Notes under the pieces: model-generated
The model's database searches: none
What the model was told of the DNA's origin: nothing
What the model saw: the letters and a program-made list of their open reading frames with translations, nothing else
From: Alphaproteobacteria bacterium
GTDB taxonomy: Bacteria > Pseudomonadota > Alphaproteobacteria > GCA-016699305
Length of the DNA: 64,000 bases
Assembly: GCA_016699305.1 (NCBI GenBank)
Contig: CP064970.1
Span: forward strand, 620,001-684,000
Direction of reading: 5' to 3'
Position numbers and translations under genes: made by a program
Shown here: one piece after another, positions 35,638-44,972 of the stretch
How positions within the stretch are numbered: the first letter of the stretch is position 1
Layout: each line of letters begins with the position of its first letter

Positions 35638-36393
35638 TTACCCCGCCCCGCCATAGCTTTTCACCAGGCTTCCGGCGATCAAGTACCAGCCGTCCACCAG
35701 GACAAAGAAAATAATCTTGAACGGCAACGAGATCACCACCGGAGGCAGCATCATCATGCCCATCGCCATCAGCACCGAGGCGATCACCATATCAATCACC
35801 AGAAAGGGTAGGAAAAGCAAAAATCCAATTTCAAAGGCGCGGCGTAGTTCCGAAATCATAAAGGCGGGTATCAGGATTTGCAGCGGCGTTTCCTCGGCCT
35901 TCGTGGGAGCCTTGGTCTTGCCCAGTTCGAAAAACAGGGCCAAGTCTTTTTCCCGAGTGTGTTTGAGCATGAAGTTCCGAAACGGCACCACGCCGCGCTC
36001 AAGCGCCACTTCCTCGGTAATCTCGTTCTGGCTCAGGGGGCGCAGGCTTTGATCATAGGCCTGTTGAAAAGTCGGAGCCATGATGAATCCGGTTAGAAAC
36101 AAGGCCAGGCTCAACAACACCATATTGGGCGGGGTCTGCTGCAAACCGATGGCGCTACGCAAAAAGCTTAATACCACCACCACGCGCGTGAACGAGGTCA
36201 CCATCATCAACAAGGACGGTGCCAAAGCCAGCACCGTGACCAATAGCAGAATTTGAATGATCCGCGCCGTGGCGGTTTCCTGACCGCCGCCGCCCAGGTC
36301 CAAGGTCAGGCTTTGGGCCATGGCCGTATCGGCTATCAGCCCAACCGCCAGAGCGGTTCCCACAAAGGCGAAGCGGCGCAGCCAGGGATTCAT
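35638..36393 (-). CDS. fliP: Flagellar export-gate protein FliP
   Basis: 251 aa. Signal-like hydrophobic N-terminus, then four membrane helices with the signature TSFTRVVVVLSFLRSAIGLQQTPPN (TSFTRVVVVLSFLR here) and the C-terminal VISLPFKIIFFVLVDGW. Part of the FliPQR core of the flagellar type III export gate. Start overlaps the fliO stop by 4 bp (ATGA). No fliQ/fliR follows; nuoH does. Confidence 0.94.
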   Translation of the reverse strand: MNPWLRRFAFVGTALAVGLIADTAMAQSLTLDLGGGGQETATARIIQILLLVTVLALAPSLLMMVTSFTRVVVVLSFLRSAIGLQQTPPNMVLLSLALFLTGFIMAPTFQQAYDQSLRPLSQNEITEEVALERGVVPFRNFMLKHTREKDLALFFELGKTKAPTKAEETPLQILIPAFMISELRRAFEIGFLLFLPFLVIDMVIASVLMAMGMMMLPPVVISLPFKIIFFVLVDGWYLIAGSLVKSYGGAG

Positions 36394-36686
36394 GACGGCA
36401 GGTCCTCCTTGGCGGCATGGCTTTCCAGAACCACGGGACGATCACCGCCCAGGACCAACAGATGTTCGGTCCCGTCGCAGCGCACCAAGGCCAAGCGGTG
36501 GCGCACATCGATCGGCACGGATTGCACGACCCGCAAACGGCTGACTCCGGAACCCTTCAGCAAGGGCAACCCCGTATCCAGTCCGCGCACACGCTTGTAC
36601 AGCAGCGTCAACGCGCCCATCAGCCCCAAGACGAAGAGCAGGGCCAGTACACTGCGCACGGCCATGAAGGCGGTATCGGATTCCAT
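36390..36686 (-). CDS. fliO: Flagellar biosynthesis protein FliO
   Basis: 98 aa from ATG 36686 (MESDTAFMAVRSV); the frame's earlier starts lie in the neighbouring gene. One membrane helix (LALLFVLGLMGALTLLY), then the FliO cytoplasmic domain with LRVVQSVPIDVRHRLALVRCDGTEHLLVLGG. Assists FliP assembly. Overlaps fliP by 4 bp. Confidence 0.88.
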   Translation of the reverse strand: MESDTAFMAVRSVLALLFVLGLMGALTLLYKRVRGLDTGLPLLKGSGVSRLRVVQSVPIDVRHRLALVRCDGTEHLLVLGGDRPVVLESHAAKEDLPS

Positions 36687-36967
36687 CACGTCTCCTTGGA
36701 TTTTCCGCGCAGGGCCTTGGCCAGCGCATCCAGGCGATGGTGCAGAGCCTCTAAGCCGTCGAGGCTGCGAATCTGCGTATCGCGGTCGGTGTGGCGCAAC
36801 GCTTCGCAAATCGCGGCGACATCCTCGCCCAGCAAGGTCAGATCGACGCGCTTGCCCGCGCGCGCGCCGCGCTCGGCGCGGCCTATGGCTTGCGCCAAAT
36901 CATGCAAGGCCTGTTCGATGACTTGCGGTTCAGGCTGAGCGGAGGATGGCGAGGCGGCACGAGGCAT
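36686..36967 (-). CDS. Small helical protein in the flagellar export operon
   Basis: 93 aa. ATG 36967 has AGGAG 9 nt upstream; its TGA shares a base with the fliO ATG (TGATG). Soluble, predicted coiled helices (IEQALHDLAQAIGRAERG; LDGLEALHHRLDALAKAL). No known domain recognised. Position between a FlhB-like gene and fliO suggests a flagellar accessory role, which is only inference. Confidence 0.6.
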   Translation of the reverse strand: MPRAASPSSAQPEPQVIEQALHDLAQAIGRAERGARAGKRVDLTLLGEDVAAICEALRHTDRDTQIRSLDGLEALHHRLDALAKALRGKSKET

Positions 36968-36979
36968 ATAAAGACACTC

Positions 36980-37297
36980 CTAACTTGTCGGCAAAGGATG
37001 ACCCAGACGAGAAACCGCCAGGTCGCGATTGGCGCGATACACATGCACCAGGATTTCCGCGACGGCCACCAGGGCTTCGGGCGGAATCTCACATGCATCG
37101 TCCAGCACCGACAGCATCGTGGCCAGGTCCGCGTCTTCGCGCAAGGGCACGCCATGTTCTAAGGCCGCCGCCACGATGCGCTCGGCCAGGCTCCCCTGCC
37201 CCGACGCCACCACGCGCGGAACCGCCGCTTTACTGCGGTCATATTCCAACGCGACAGCCACCTTGGGACTGGCGTTCGATGCGTTATCCTCACCCAT
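36980..37297 (-). CDS. FlhB cytoplasmic-domain-like protein (FhlX/YscU C-domain)
   Basis: 105 aa. Matches the soluble C-terminal domain of FlhB: VAVALEYDRSKAAVPRVVASG, then LAERIVAAALEHGVPLREDADLATML (substrate-switch face). It lacks the membrane part and the NPTH autocleavage site. Such stand-alone copies can partly replace the FlhB C-domain. First gene of the fliO-fliP unit. Confidence 0.82.
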   Translation of the reverse strand: MGEDNASNASPKVAVALEYDRSKAAVPRVVASGQGSLAERIVAAALEHGVPLREDADLATMLSVLDDACEIPPEALVAVAEILVHVYRANRDLAVSRLGHPLPTS

Positions 37298-37495
37298 ACC
37301 GTCAGCCTTATCCGGGGTCAGGTTAACTCTTCGTTAAGCCCAGCCAGTGAGGCAACACAGGATCAAAGCAACGCCGTTTTGGAATGGCGGACTTCTTTCT
37401 CACGCACCAGGAGGGGAACGGATACTATGGCTTTACAAGCCCCGCTCTCATACGCTCTCCTTTATCGGATCAAACGTAAGCGAGGTCGCCCCAAA

Positions 37496-38047
37496 ATGGG
37501 TTTTTATTGTGATATGGCCATCGGCCATGCCGTGCATGGGCCGTATCATGACGGGGAATATGGCGTTCCGGTCGATGACGAAGCTACACTTTTCGAACGC
37601 TTTTGCCTGGAGATATTCCAAGCCGGTCTATCTTGGGAGATCGTGCTGCGTAAGCGGGCGGCCTTATATGATGCTTTTGATGGCTTCGTGGTGGACAAGG
37701 TGGCCGCTTTCGACCAAGTGCGGCAGATGCGCTTGTTGGACAATCCCCAGATCATTCGCAACCGCCTTAAGACTCGCGCCATTATTGAAAACGCTCGGAG
37801 ATTCCAAGCGCTGCGCGCCACGCATCAGGGCTTTTCCGGGTGGCTGGCGCAACATCACCCGATGCCTTTGAACGCTTGGGTCGTCTGCTTCAAGAAGACC
37901 TTTGTCTTTACCGGCCCCGAAATCGTGCATGAGTTGTTGATGAGCATCGGTTACCTTCCTGGCGCACATCGGTCGGACTGCCCATGTTATGCCGCGATTG
38001 CGGCATTGGATCCGCCATGGATGCGCAAGTCACCTGCAACGAAATAG
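37496..38047 (+). CDS. tag: DNA-3-methyladenine glycosylase I
   Basis: 183 aa from ATG 37496; the frame continues upstream but that part is not family-like. Helix-hairpin-helix glycosylase that excises 3-methyladenine. Motifs: YHDGEYGVPVDDEATLFER, ICLEIFQAGLSWEIVLRKR-type region (LEIFQAGLSWEIVL), and zinc ligands Cys5 with His/Cys in the C-terminal GAHRSDCPCY. The catalytic Glu lies in the LFERFCLEIF stretch. Length is normal. Confidence 0.92.
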   Translation: MGFYCDMAIGHAVHGPYHDGEYGVPVDDEATLFERFCLEIFQAGLSWEIVLRKRAALYDAFDGFVVDKVAAFDQVRQMRLLDNPQIIRNRLKTRAIIENARRFQALRATHQGFSGWLAQHHPMPLNAWVVCFKKTFVFTGPEIVHELLMSIGYLPGAHRSDCPCYAAIAALDPPWMRKSPATK

Positions 38048-38217
38048 CCGCTGGGAGTGCATTGACTTACGGCAACATCAGCACATCGCGGAATTGCATG
38101 CCTAGACAAGACGGGGAGAGATAGGATAAGTCGGATTCACAAAAAGCACGGCCCCTTAAAACCCCCCTTGCATCCGAACCACAAAAGCCGGTATCCATGT
38201 GGGGTCAGAAACGGCGC

Positions 38218-38292
38218 GCCGTTGTAGCTCAGGGGTAGAGCAGCGCTTTCGTAAAGCGAAGGTCGGGGGTTCAATTCCCTCCAACGGCACCA
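38218..38292 (+). tRNA. tRNA-Thr (CGT)
   Basis: 75 nt including CCA. Acceptor GCCGTTG/CAACGGC; anticodon stem GCGCT with loop TTCGTAA, giving anticodon CGT (Thr ACG codons); T-loop TTCAATT with GGGGG/CCCTC stem. The first anticodon pair is a G-A mismatch. Lies 172 bp before the RHS gene. Confidence 0.92.
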
Positions 38293-38463
38293 TTTTTCTG
38301 TTCGGCCCAATTTTGCTTGCATCTGTGGATGCGACTTTTTCCTTATTGACACCGTTCTTGTTGCGGGTTAGATATCTCGAAATTGGCACGGAAAAGAAAC
38401 ATACCGACGTATTCAACCGCCGGCATTCCAATAACCCAAGACACCCCAAGGGGAGCATTGACC

Positions 38464-41400
38464 ATGGCCCAGACTTTACGCCCGGATTCACACTCGGATT
38501 CCTTCCTTCACACCGCCTGGCAAGACAACAAAAAACTGGCTGTTTGCTCCGCCGCTTTGGCCGCTGTGCTGGCGGTGGGGAGTGCGAGGGCGGATGTGAC
38601 TTTTAACTATGTGGGCCAGGAGTTTGATACGACAGACTGCCAGAAATCGTACAGTACAAGTTCTATCTACGAGTGCGTCAGCGGTCATGTCACGGCACAA
38701 GTGACTTTTGATGATACTGTCAAAGGGTTCACAGGTACTGTTATGGCAATCGATCAGATTGGCGGACAAAGCCACATTCTGGGAATAGCTGCTCAATCTG
38801 GAGGGATCAATCTTTCAGTTCAGGGCGGAACACCTGATTCAATAGCCCCCACTACTTTTAACTTTGAGAATGGCTCCATTAAAAGCTGGGCGTTCACGCT
38901 TTATAACGCGAACACGATTGATCTTATTCACTCGGAAAATGGCATAGCGAACATAGGAGGACTTTATGCTTCAGATGAAATACAAGGCCCTATAGCCAGC
39001 CCCAAGATTCTGAAGGGATATAATTTCAATAAGCCAGGATATTGGTCTTCGGGAGAACCAGCCCAACCTTCTCCATATAAGGGGCTTGATAAAGGGCTTG
39101 GATGCTATGGCGGTCCAATGGCCTTTTGCGGCAACCCAATCAATGCCGGAACAGGAAATAAGTTTGAAACGGCGGTGGATATTGCTTTGCCGGGGCATAC
39201 GGGGCTGTCATTGGCGCGGTTTTATAACAGCCAGGATTCGCGTCAGGGGCTGGGCGATGGCGGGGGATCGTTTGGGGCGGGGTGGCGCAGCAGCTTTGAC
39301 GTGTCGGTGGTGGCTTCGGGCAGTTCGGCTCAGGTGGCGCGGGCGGACGGTATGTCGGTTATCTTCACCAAGAACGGCTCGGGCGCGTGGGTTTCAGAGG
39401 CGGATGTGCATTCCACCCTGGCGCAAAACGCCGACGGCACATGGCAATGGCAGGGCGAAGACGACAACACCTATCGCTTCGACGCCAAGGGCCGTCTGAC
39501 ATCGATCGCCACGCGCGGCGGGTTGACCACCAGCATCGCCCGTACGGCTTCGGGCGCGTTGGCCTCGGTCACGGGTCCGTTTAACCATAAGCTGACCTTC
39601 GCCACCGACGCGCAAGGGCGCGTTACCTCGGTCACTGGTCCGGATGGGGCGGTGACCGGTTATGGCTATGACGCCAATAACAATCTGGCCTCGGTGTCTT
39701 ATCCGGGCGGCGCGTCGCGGCGCTATGTGTATGAGAATGCCAGCTTCCCCCACGCTTTGACCGGGATCATGGACGAAAACGGCGCGCGCTTTGCGACGTG
39801 GAGCTATGATTCGAAGGGCAAGGCGATCTCGTCCGAACATGCGGGCGGGGCCGAGAAGGTCACCGTGGCCTATGGCGCGAACGCCGCCACGATCACGACT
39901 CCCAAGGGCAGCTATAGCTATGGCCTGACCACGCAGTTCAACGTCACCAAACCCACGGCGGTGACGGGCACGCCTTCGGCGCAGGTGGCGGCCAAGAACG
40001 CCACCTATGACTCGAAGGGGCATGTGGCCAGCACCACGGACTTTAACGGCAACACCACCACCTACGCGCATAACGATCGCGGCCTCGAGACCTCGCGCAC
40101 CGAAGCCTCGGGCACGGCCTTGGCGCGCACCGTGACCACGCAGTGGCACCCCACGCTTCGCCTGCCCACGCAGATTGACGAGCCGGGGCGCAGCACGCGC
40201 ATGGTCTATGACGGCAAGGGCAATATGACCAAGCGCACGGTCTCGGCGGGTGGGCAGAATTGGACATCGACGGCCACCTACACGGCCAAGAACCAATTGG
40301 CCAGCATGACCAGCCCGGGCGGGCGCACCACGCGCTATGAATATGACGCGGCGGGCGGCTTGGCCAAGATCATCAATGCGATGAATCATGTGACGCAGAT
40401 CACCAATGATGCGGCGGGGCGTCCGATACGCATCACCGATCCCAACGGCCTGGTGACCACTTTGGAATATGACGCGCGGGGCCGTTTGATCTCACGCAGC
40501 GAAGGCACGGCCAAGACGCGCTATGAATACGACGCCGCCGGTCAGATGGTGCGCACCTCTCTCCCCACGGGGGCCAGCTTTACCCATAGCTATGACGCGG
40601 CGCATCGTCTGGTCCGCACCACCGATGCTTTGGGCAACAGCGTCAATCTGGGCTATGACGCGGCCAGCAACATCACGTCACGCGAGGTGCGCGACGCCAG
40701 CGGGGCGGTGGTCACGAAACGCGGGTTCGAACATGACTCGCGCGGCCTGATGACGCGCGAGATCGGGGCCTATGGCTGGGCGACGCGGTATGACCGGGAC
40801 GCCAACGGCAATATAGAGCTGATCACCGATTCGGCGGGCGCGCTGTCGGATTTTGTCATTGATGCGCTGAACCGCAGGATCGGCAAAGTGGACGCGCTGG
40901 GCTATCGCACCGACACGGCGTTTGATACCAACGACCTGCCGGTGCATCAGATGGATCCGCGCGGCCTGGTCACGGAAATCCAGCGCGACGGCATGGGCCG
41001 AGTGATCGCAGTGCACAGCCCGGATTCGGGCACGACCACCTATACCCGCGATCCGGACGGCAACATCCTGACCAAGACCGATGCGCGGAACGTGACGGCG
41101 ACATTTGAATACGACGCCCTTAGCCGCGTGACCCGCGCGGATTACGGCAATGGCGAGGTGTTTACCTATCTCTATGACCAAACGGCGGGCGGCGTGGGGC
41201 GTTTATCCAGCGTGACGGGTCCGAACGGCTATGGCCTCACTCAGGGCTATGACGGCCAAGGCTATGTATCGGCGCAGTCGCAGCAGGTGGGCGGGGTGAC
41301 GTTGCAGACCTCCTATACCCGCAACGCGGCGGGTCAGGTGGTGCGGTCGGTGTTACCCTCGGGCAAGGTGCTGGATTACAGTTATCAGAATGGCCAAGTG

Positions 41401-42891
41401 GCGCAGATCAACGCCGATGGCGCGGCCTTGGTGACGGGGATCACCTATCAGCCTTTCGGGGCGGCCTCGGGGTGGAAGACATTGGGACTTGTGCATCAGA
41501 AACATATTGATCTGGACGGGCGGGTGGATTCCATTCAGATGCATGATGCGGTGATGGGTTTGGGCTATCTGCCCGGCGGCGCGAATGGTCGGCTGGGGAC
41601 GATCAACGAGACGGGCTTTGCCTCGCAGAATATCGGCTATTACCCCAATGGCTGGGTGCGCAGTTATCAAGGCCCCGACGGCAAGGTGGAGAATTACGAT
41701 TACGACCCCTCGGGCAACCGCACGGCGCAGCGCGGCGGGGTAAAGGGCGAGGTGCGCTATACCGTCGTGGGCAACAGCAATCAGATACAAAGCATCAATA
41801 AGGGCACGACGAGCATGCCGCAGCCCCATGATCTGGCGGGGAATCTGACGCATAACGGCGCGGGTCTGGCCTTGGTTTATAACGGCATGAATCGTGTGGC
41901 GAGCGCCAATGGCGTGCCGCGCGCCTATGACCATGCCGGCCAGCGCGTGCAGAAGGGCGCGACCGTGTATGTGCGCGGCGAAGACGGCCTTCCCATGGGC
42001 GAATACGACGCAGGCGGCAAGGCGTTGCAAGAAACCGTACGTCTGGACGGCGCGCCGGTGGCCGTGCTGTACCGCGACAACAAGCCCTATGCCGTGCATC
42101 CCGATTACCGCGACGCGCCGTTCCTGGTGCGCAAAGCCGATGGCGGCATGGTCTGGGGCTGGCAAGGCAACGGCGCTTGGAGCGACATCGCCCCCGCGCA
42201 TTACCAAACGGGCCTGCGCGGCATGTTTGACTACACCCACGCCCTGCCCGGCCAGATCGTGGACTCCGACACGCCCAGCCTCAACCCCGAATCCCCTGTG
42301 CGCGACAACGGCGCACGATTGATGGATCCGAATACCGGAAGGTTTTTGCAGGTTGATCCCGTGCTGCAGCGGGATGGGGTGAGTCCGTATGCCTTCAACG
42401 ATCCCGTCAATTTTGTGGATGTGGATGGACGCACCGCCGACCCCATCGGCTATGCGGGCGGGATGACGGCATCGCAATTGCAAGATGCGTATGGTCAGGC
42501 TCAAAGAGACTACACAAGATACCAGGCAGATATGCAGCGCCAAGCTGCCATAGACGCTATCCCATTTAATCCGGCCAAAGGTGCCAGTGCAGTTGGAAAT
42601 TATGTGCAGTGGGCAGCAAATATGGGGCTAGCTTCTTTCAATACATCAATAGGAAATATTCCAACAGCATTGTGGAATACTCAGTCTGGTGTTGCCGCAT
42701 GGAGGAGAGGAGCACAGCAATGGGATGAATCTATCTGTGAAAGCTGGGGCCAGGCACGGCTCAAGAACCTTAATGGGATGCTTCCTTGGGGAACCGAATA
42801 CGATGACCCCAATGAACCATCGCCGGTGGGATGGGTCGCTCAAAAAGGCAATGCAATAGGGAAATTTGTTGTGAACCATCTGATTCCATAG
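38464..42891 (+). CDS. Secreted RHS/YD-repeat polymorphic toxin
   Basis: 1475 aa from ATG 38464 (AGGGGAG 8 nt upstream). Sec signal peptide (KLAVCSAALAAVLAVG, cleavage near ARA). An AT-richer N-terminal domain (about 45-190), a DUF6531-like entry (NPINAGTGNKFETAVDIALPG), then about 30 YD repeats (YDAxGRLxxxxxxxGxxxxY), ending in the RHS core boundary NTGRFLQVDPVL...YAFNDPVNFVDVDG. The last about 150 residues are a variable C-terminal domain (IPFNPAKGA, YDDPNEP), presumed toxin. No PAAR or T6SS parts are seen. Flanked by two tRNA genes and followed by a putative immunity gene. Confidence 0.88.
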   Translation: MAQTLRPDSHSDSFLHTAWQDNKKLAVCSAALAAVLAVGSARADVTFNYVGQEFDTTDCQKSYSTSSIYECVSGHVTAQVTFDDTVKGFTGTVMAIDQIGGQSHILGIAAQSGGINLSVQGGTPDSIAPTTFNFENGSIKSWAFTLYNANTIDLIHSENGIANIGGLYASDEIQGPIASPKILKGYNFNKPGYWSSGEPAQPSPYKGLDKGLGCYGGPMAFCGNPINAGTGNKFETAVDIALPGHTGLSLARFYNSQDSRQGLGDGGGSFGAGWRSSFDVSVVASGSSAQVARADGMSVIFTKNGSGAWVSEADVHSTLAQNADGTWQWQGEDDNTYRFDAKGRLTSIATRGGLTTSIARTASGALASVTGPFNHKLTFATDAQGRVTSVTGPDGAVTGYGYDANNNLASVSYPGGASRRYVYENASFPHALTGIMDENGARFATWSYDSKGKAISSEHAGGAEKVTVAYGANAATITTPKGSYSYGLTTQFNVTKPTAVTGTPSAQVAAKNATYDSKGHVASTTDFNGNTTTYAHNDRGLETSRTEASGTALARTVTTQWHPTLRLPTQIDEPGRSTRMVYDGKGNMTKRTVSAGGQNWTSTATYTAKNQLASMTSPGGRTTRYEYDAAGGLAKIINAMNHVTQITNDAAGRPIRITDPNGLVTTLEYDARGRLISRSEGTAKTRYEYDAAGQMVRTSLPTGASFTHSYDAAHRLVRTTDALGNSVNLGYDAASNITSREVRDASGAVVTKRGFEHDSRGLMTREIGAYGWATRYDRDANGNIELITDSAGALSDFVIDALNRRIGKVDALGYRTDTAFDTNDLPVHQMDPRGLVTEIQRDGMGRVIAVHSPDSGTTTYTRDPDGNILTKTDARNVTATFEYDALSRVTRADYGNGEVFTYLYDQTAGGVGRLSSVTGPNGYGLTQGYDGQGYVSAQSQQVGGVTLQTSYTRNAAGQVVRSVLPSGKVLDYSYQNGQVAQINADGAALVTGITYQPFGAASGWKTLGLVHQKHIDLDGRVDSIQMHDAVMGLGYLPGGANGRLGTINETGFASQNIGYYPNGWVRSYQGPDGKVENYDYDPSGNRTAQRGGVKGEVRYTVVGNSNQIQSINKGTTSMPQPHDLAGNLTHNGAGLALVYNGMNRVASANGVPRAYDHAGQRVQKGATVYVRGEDGLPMGEYDAGGKALQETVRLDGAPVAVLYRDNKPYAVHPDYRDAPFLVRKADGGMVWGWQGNGAWSDIAPAHYQTGLRGMFDYTHALPGQIVDSDTPSLNPESPVRDNGARLMDPNTGRFLQVDPVLQRDGVSPYAFNDPVNFVDVDGRTADPIGYAGGMTASQLQDAYGQAQRDYTRYQADMQRQAAIDAIPFNPAKGASAVGNYVQWAANMGLASFNTSIGNIPTALWNTQSGVAAWRRGAQQWDESICESWGQARLKNLNGMLPWGTEYDDPNEPSPVGWVAQKGNAIGKFVVNHLIP

Positions 42892-42903
42892 GAGGATTTC
42901 ATA

Positions 42904-43170
42904 ATGAATAAGAGCAAAATTAATACGCTAATTACTATTTCGTTATTAACGATAGTTGTAGCGACGATTTCATCGTATTATAAAATAAATGACGATTTAT
43001 TCCAAATGTTTTATGCTTTGGGTTTTGTAACTATCATACTCTCCCCGATAGTCGGCTTCTGCTATTTTCTAATCAGGAATCTTATTTCTGGAATGGGGTT
43101 GATTGAGAGTGTTGTAGATGCTTTTAAAAGAGGCATAGCCGTTCTGGATAAATGGCTATGCCCAAAATAA
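42904..43170 (+). CDS. Putative immunity protein for RHS module 1
   Basis: 88 aa, AT-rich. GGAGG overlaps the rhs stop codon, 8 nt before the ATG. Two membrane helices (LITISLLTIVVATISSYY; LGFVTIILSPIVGFCYFLI), then LIRNLISGMGLIESVV and a KW-ending tail. The C-terminal half resembles 46006-46302 (IRNxxxGxxLxxS...KW), and both follow related toxin domains. Small membrane immunity proteins protect against membrane-acting or periplasmic toxins. Function inferred from position. Confidence 0.6.
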   Translation: MNKSKINTLITISLLTIVVATISSYYKINDDLFQMFYALGFVTIILSPIVGFCYFLIRNLISGMGLIESVVDAFKRGIAVLDKWLCPK

Positions 43171-43188
43171 AAGCGTGGCGCGGCCTTG

Positions 43189-44670
43189 GTGACGGGGATC
43201 ACCTATCAGCCTTTCGGGGCGGCCTCGGGGTGGAGCGCGTTGGGGCAGGCGCATCGGCGCAGTTTTAACCTGGACGGGCATGTCACGGGGATCACGACTC
43301 CCGATTTGAATATCACCATGGGCTATGACCAGGCCGAGCGGTTATCCACTTTGCAAGAAGGCAAATTGGGTCTGCAGCGTTTTGGTTATGCGGGGAATGG
43401 GTGGTTGGACCGCTACACCTTTACCGACGGCATCACGGGGCGCTATGATTTCGACCCATCGGGCAATCGCACCGCGCAGCGCGACGGTGTGAAGGGCACG
43501 GTGACATCGGTGATTGCGGGAAACAGCAACCAAGTGACCAGCGTGACGAAGAACAACGGCAAGACCGTGCCGATGCGCCATGACTTGGCGGGGAACCTGA
43601 CCTTTGACGGCGTGCAGGACGTGGAGCTTTCTTATGACGGCGCGAACCGCGCCTCGGGCGTGAAGAATAAAGGCACACAGTATCGCTATAACCACGCGGA
43701 TCAGCGGGTGGAGAAACTGGGCCCCGGCACGCGCGGCGTGGGCAAGGAGATCTACGCCTATGACCTGTCCGGCTTGATGGGCGGCGTGTATGGCCCCGAC
43801 GCCAAGCCTTTATGGGAAACGGTGCGTCTGGACGGTGCGCCGGTGGCGGTGCTGGGCGGCGATAACAAAGCCTATGCCGCGCACCCCGATTATCGCGGCG
43901 CGCCCATCCGCCTGAACGGCGCGAACGGCGCGATGGTCTGGGACTGGCAAGCCTCCGGCCCCTGGGCCGACGTGTCGCCCCTGCACTACACGCCCGGCCT
44001 CAGCGCCGCCTTTCCCTTCCACTATCGCGAACGCCTGCCCGGCCAGTTCTATGACGACGAAACCGACATGAACTATAACGGCGCGCGCATCTATAACATG
44101 CATCTGGGCCGCTTTAACCAACCCGACCCCGTGCTGCAGCTGGATGGGTTGAGCCCTTATGCCTATGCCAATAACAATCCGGTGGGGTTTGTGGATGTGG
44201 ATGGAAAAAATTGGGTAGTTGTCCAGTATAGTCCGCAAAGTGCCGCAAATCCATTCGGTCATACTGGAATAGGTTCTGCCACCCCTTCTTCTTCTGTGAA
44301 GACAATGGGTTTTTATCCCGCTTACACTGCTTCAACATGGGATAAAGTTACTGGCGCTCCTGTCCCAGGAATAATGAAATGGGATACAGATGAACGTTCT
44401 CGTTTAGCTGAAACCGAATTGCAAACTAATTCATCTCAGGATGCGCTTATAGAAATTTATTTACAGAGCATTATCGATAATAAACCTAAATACGAAACAT
44501 ATAACAACAATTGTGCGCAAGTAGTCGGCAATGCTTTGAGAGAAGGAGGTGTGCCTGTTCCAAATAATATATTAACGCCTTCTGATCTAACAAAGTGGCT
44601 GGCTGGTTACCAACGGTTTACTCCAAGGCCACGGTCTTCTACGGCTTATACATACGCACCGCAGCCATAA
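43189..44670 (+). CDS. Displaced RHS tip module 2 with a papain-like C-terminal domain (probably silent)
   Basis: About 493 codons beginning at GTG/TTG 43186-43189 with no ribosome site; an in-frame TAA lies 15 bp upstream. So it is likely a reservoir cassette rather than an expressed gene. It starts inside an RHS repeat homologous to 41419-41476 and carries the core end (GRFNQPDPVL, YAYANNNPVGFVDVDG). The C-terminal domain has FGHTGIG then NNNCAQVVGNALREGG. That His-before-Cys order suggests a permuted NlpC/P60 or papain-like hydrolase, an inference. Its domain is unrelated to modules 1 and 3. Confidence 0.6.
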   Translation: MTGITYQPFGAASGWSALGQAHRRSFNLDGHVTGITTPDLNITMGYDQAERLSTLQEGKLGLQRFGYAGNGWLDRYTFTDGITGRYDFDPSGNRTAQRDGVKGTVTSVIAGNSNQVTSVTKNNGKTVPMRHDLAGNLTFDGVQDVELSYDGANRASGVKNKGTQYRYNHADQRVEKLGPGTRGVGKEIYAYDLSGLMGGVYGPDAKPLWETVRLDGAPVAVLGGDNKAYAAHPDYRGAPIRLNGANGAMVWDWQASGPWADVSPLHYTPGLSAAFPFHYRERLPGQFYDDETDMNYNGARIYNMHLGRFNQPDPVLQLDGLSPYAYANNNPVGFVDVDGKNWVVVQYSPQSAANPFGHTGIGSATPSSSVKTMGFYPAYTASTWDKVTGAPVPGIMKWDTDERSRLAETELQTNSSQDALIEIYLQSIIDNKPKYETYNNNCAQVVGNALREGGVPVPNNILTPSDLTKWLAGYQRFTPRPRSSTAYTYAPQP

Positions 44671-44681
44671 GGAGTTGGTCG

Positions 44682-44972
44682 ATGAAAAAGTGGATGCTAT
44701 TAGGTGGAGTATTTGCCTTAATTGGAGCAATTGTTCCAATCATACTGGCAACGCTTGCATATTATGAACCTAAATCCTGGATCATAATGGACAGATGGGC
44801 TATAATTCTGTGGCCAACTTCACTTTTTACCATTGCCAACACGTCAGGTCAAGACAATGATCGCATCATGTTACTTGTATATTCTATTATCTGTAACTCA
44901 TTACTATACACGATGCTTGGTGGGCTGTTATGTATAGTTGCATCTTGCATAAAAAAGATTGTATGCAAATAA
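44682..44972 (+). CDS. Putative immunity protein for RHS module 2
   Basis: 96 aa from ATG 44682 with AAGGAG about 8 nt upstream. Three predicted membrane helices (LLGGVFALIGAIVPIILATLAYY; MDRWAIILWPTSLF; LLYTMLGGLLCIVASCI). AT-rich, unlike the flanking RHS DNA. The earlier in-frame start at 44595 lies inside the toxin gene. No homologue recognised; role inferred from order. Confidence 0.55.
   Translation: MKKWMLLGGVFALIGAIVPIILATLAYYEPKSWIIMDRWAIILWPTSLFTIANTSGQDNDRIMLLVYSIICNSLLYTMLGGLLCIVASCIKKIVCK

Noticed and set aside
39394..40389. 331-aa minus-strand frame inside the RHS gene
   Set aside because: Same reason: shadow frame of YD-repeat DNA.
41353..42543. 396-aa minus-strand frame inside the RHS gene
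   Set aside because: Antisense of the repeat-rich RHS coding region; His/Arg/Gly-rich, no recognisable domain.
38464..42891. Type VI secretion-delivered RHS
   Set aside because: It has a Sec signal peptide, and no PAAR domain, VgrG or T6SS gene is present.
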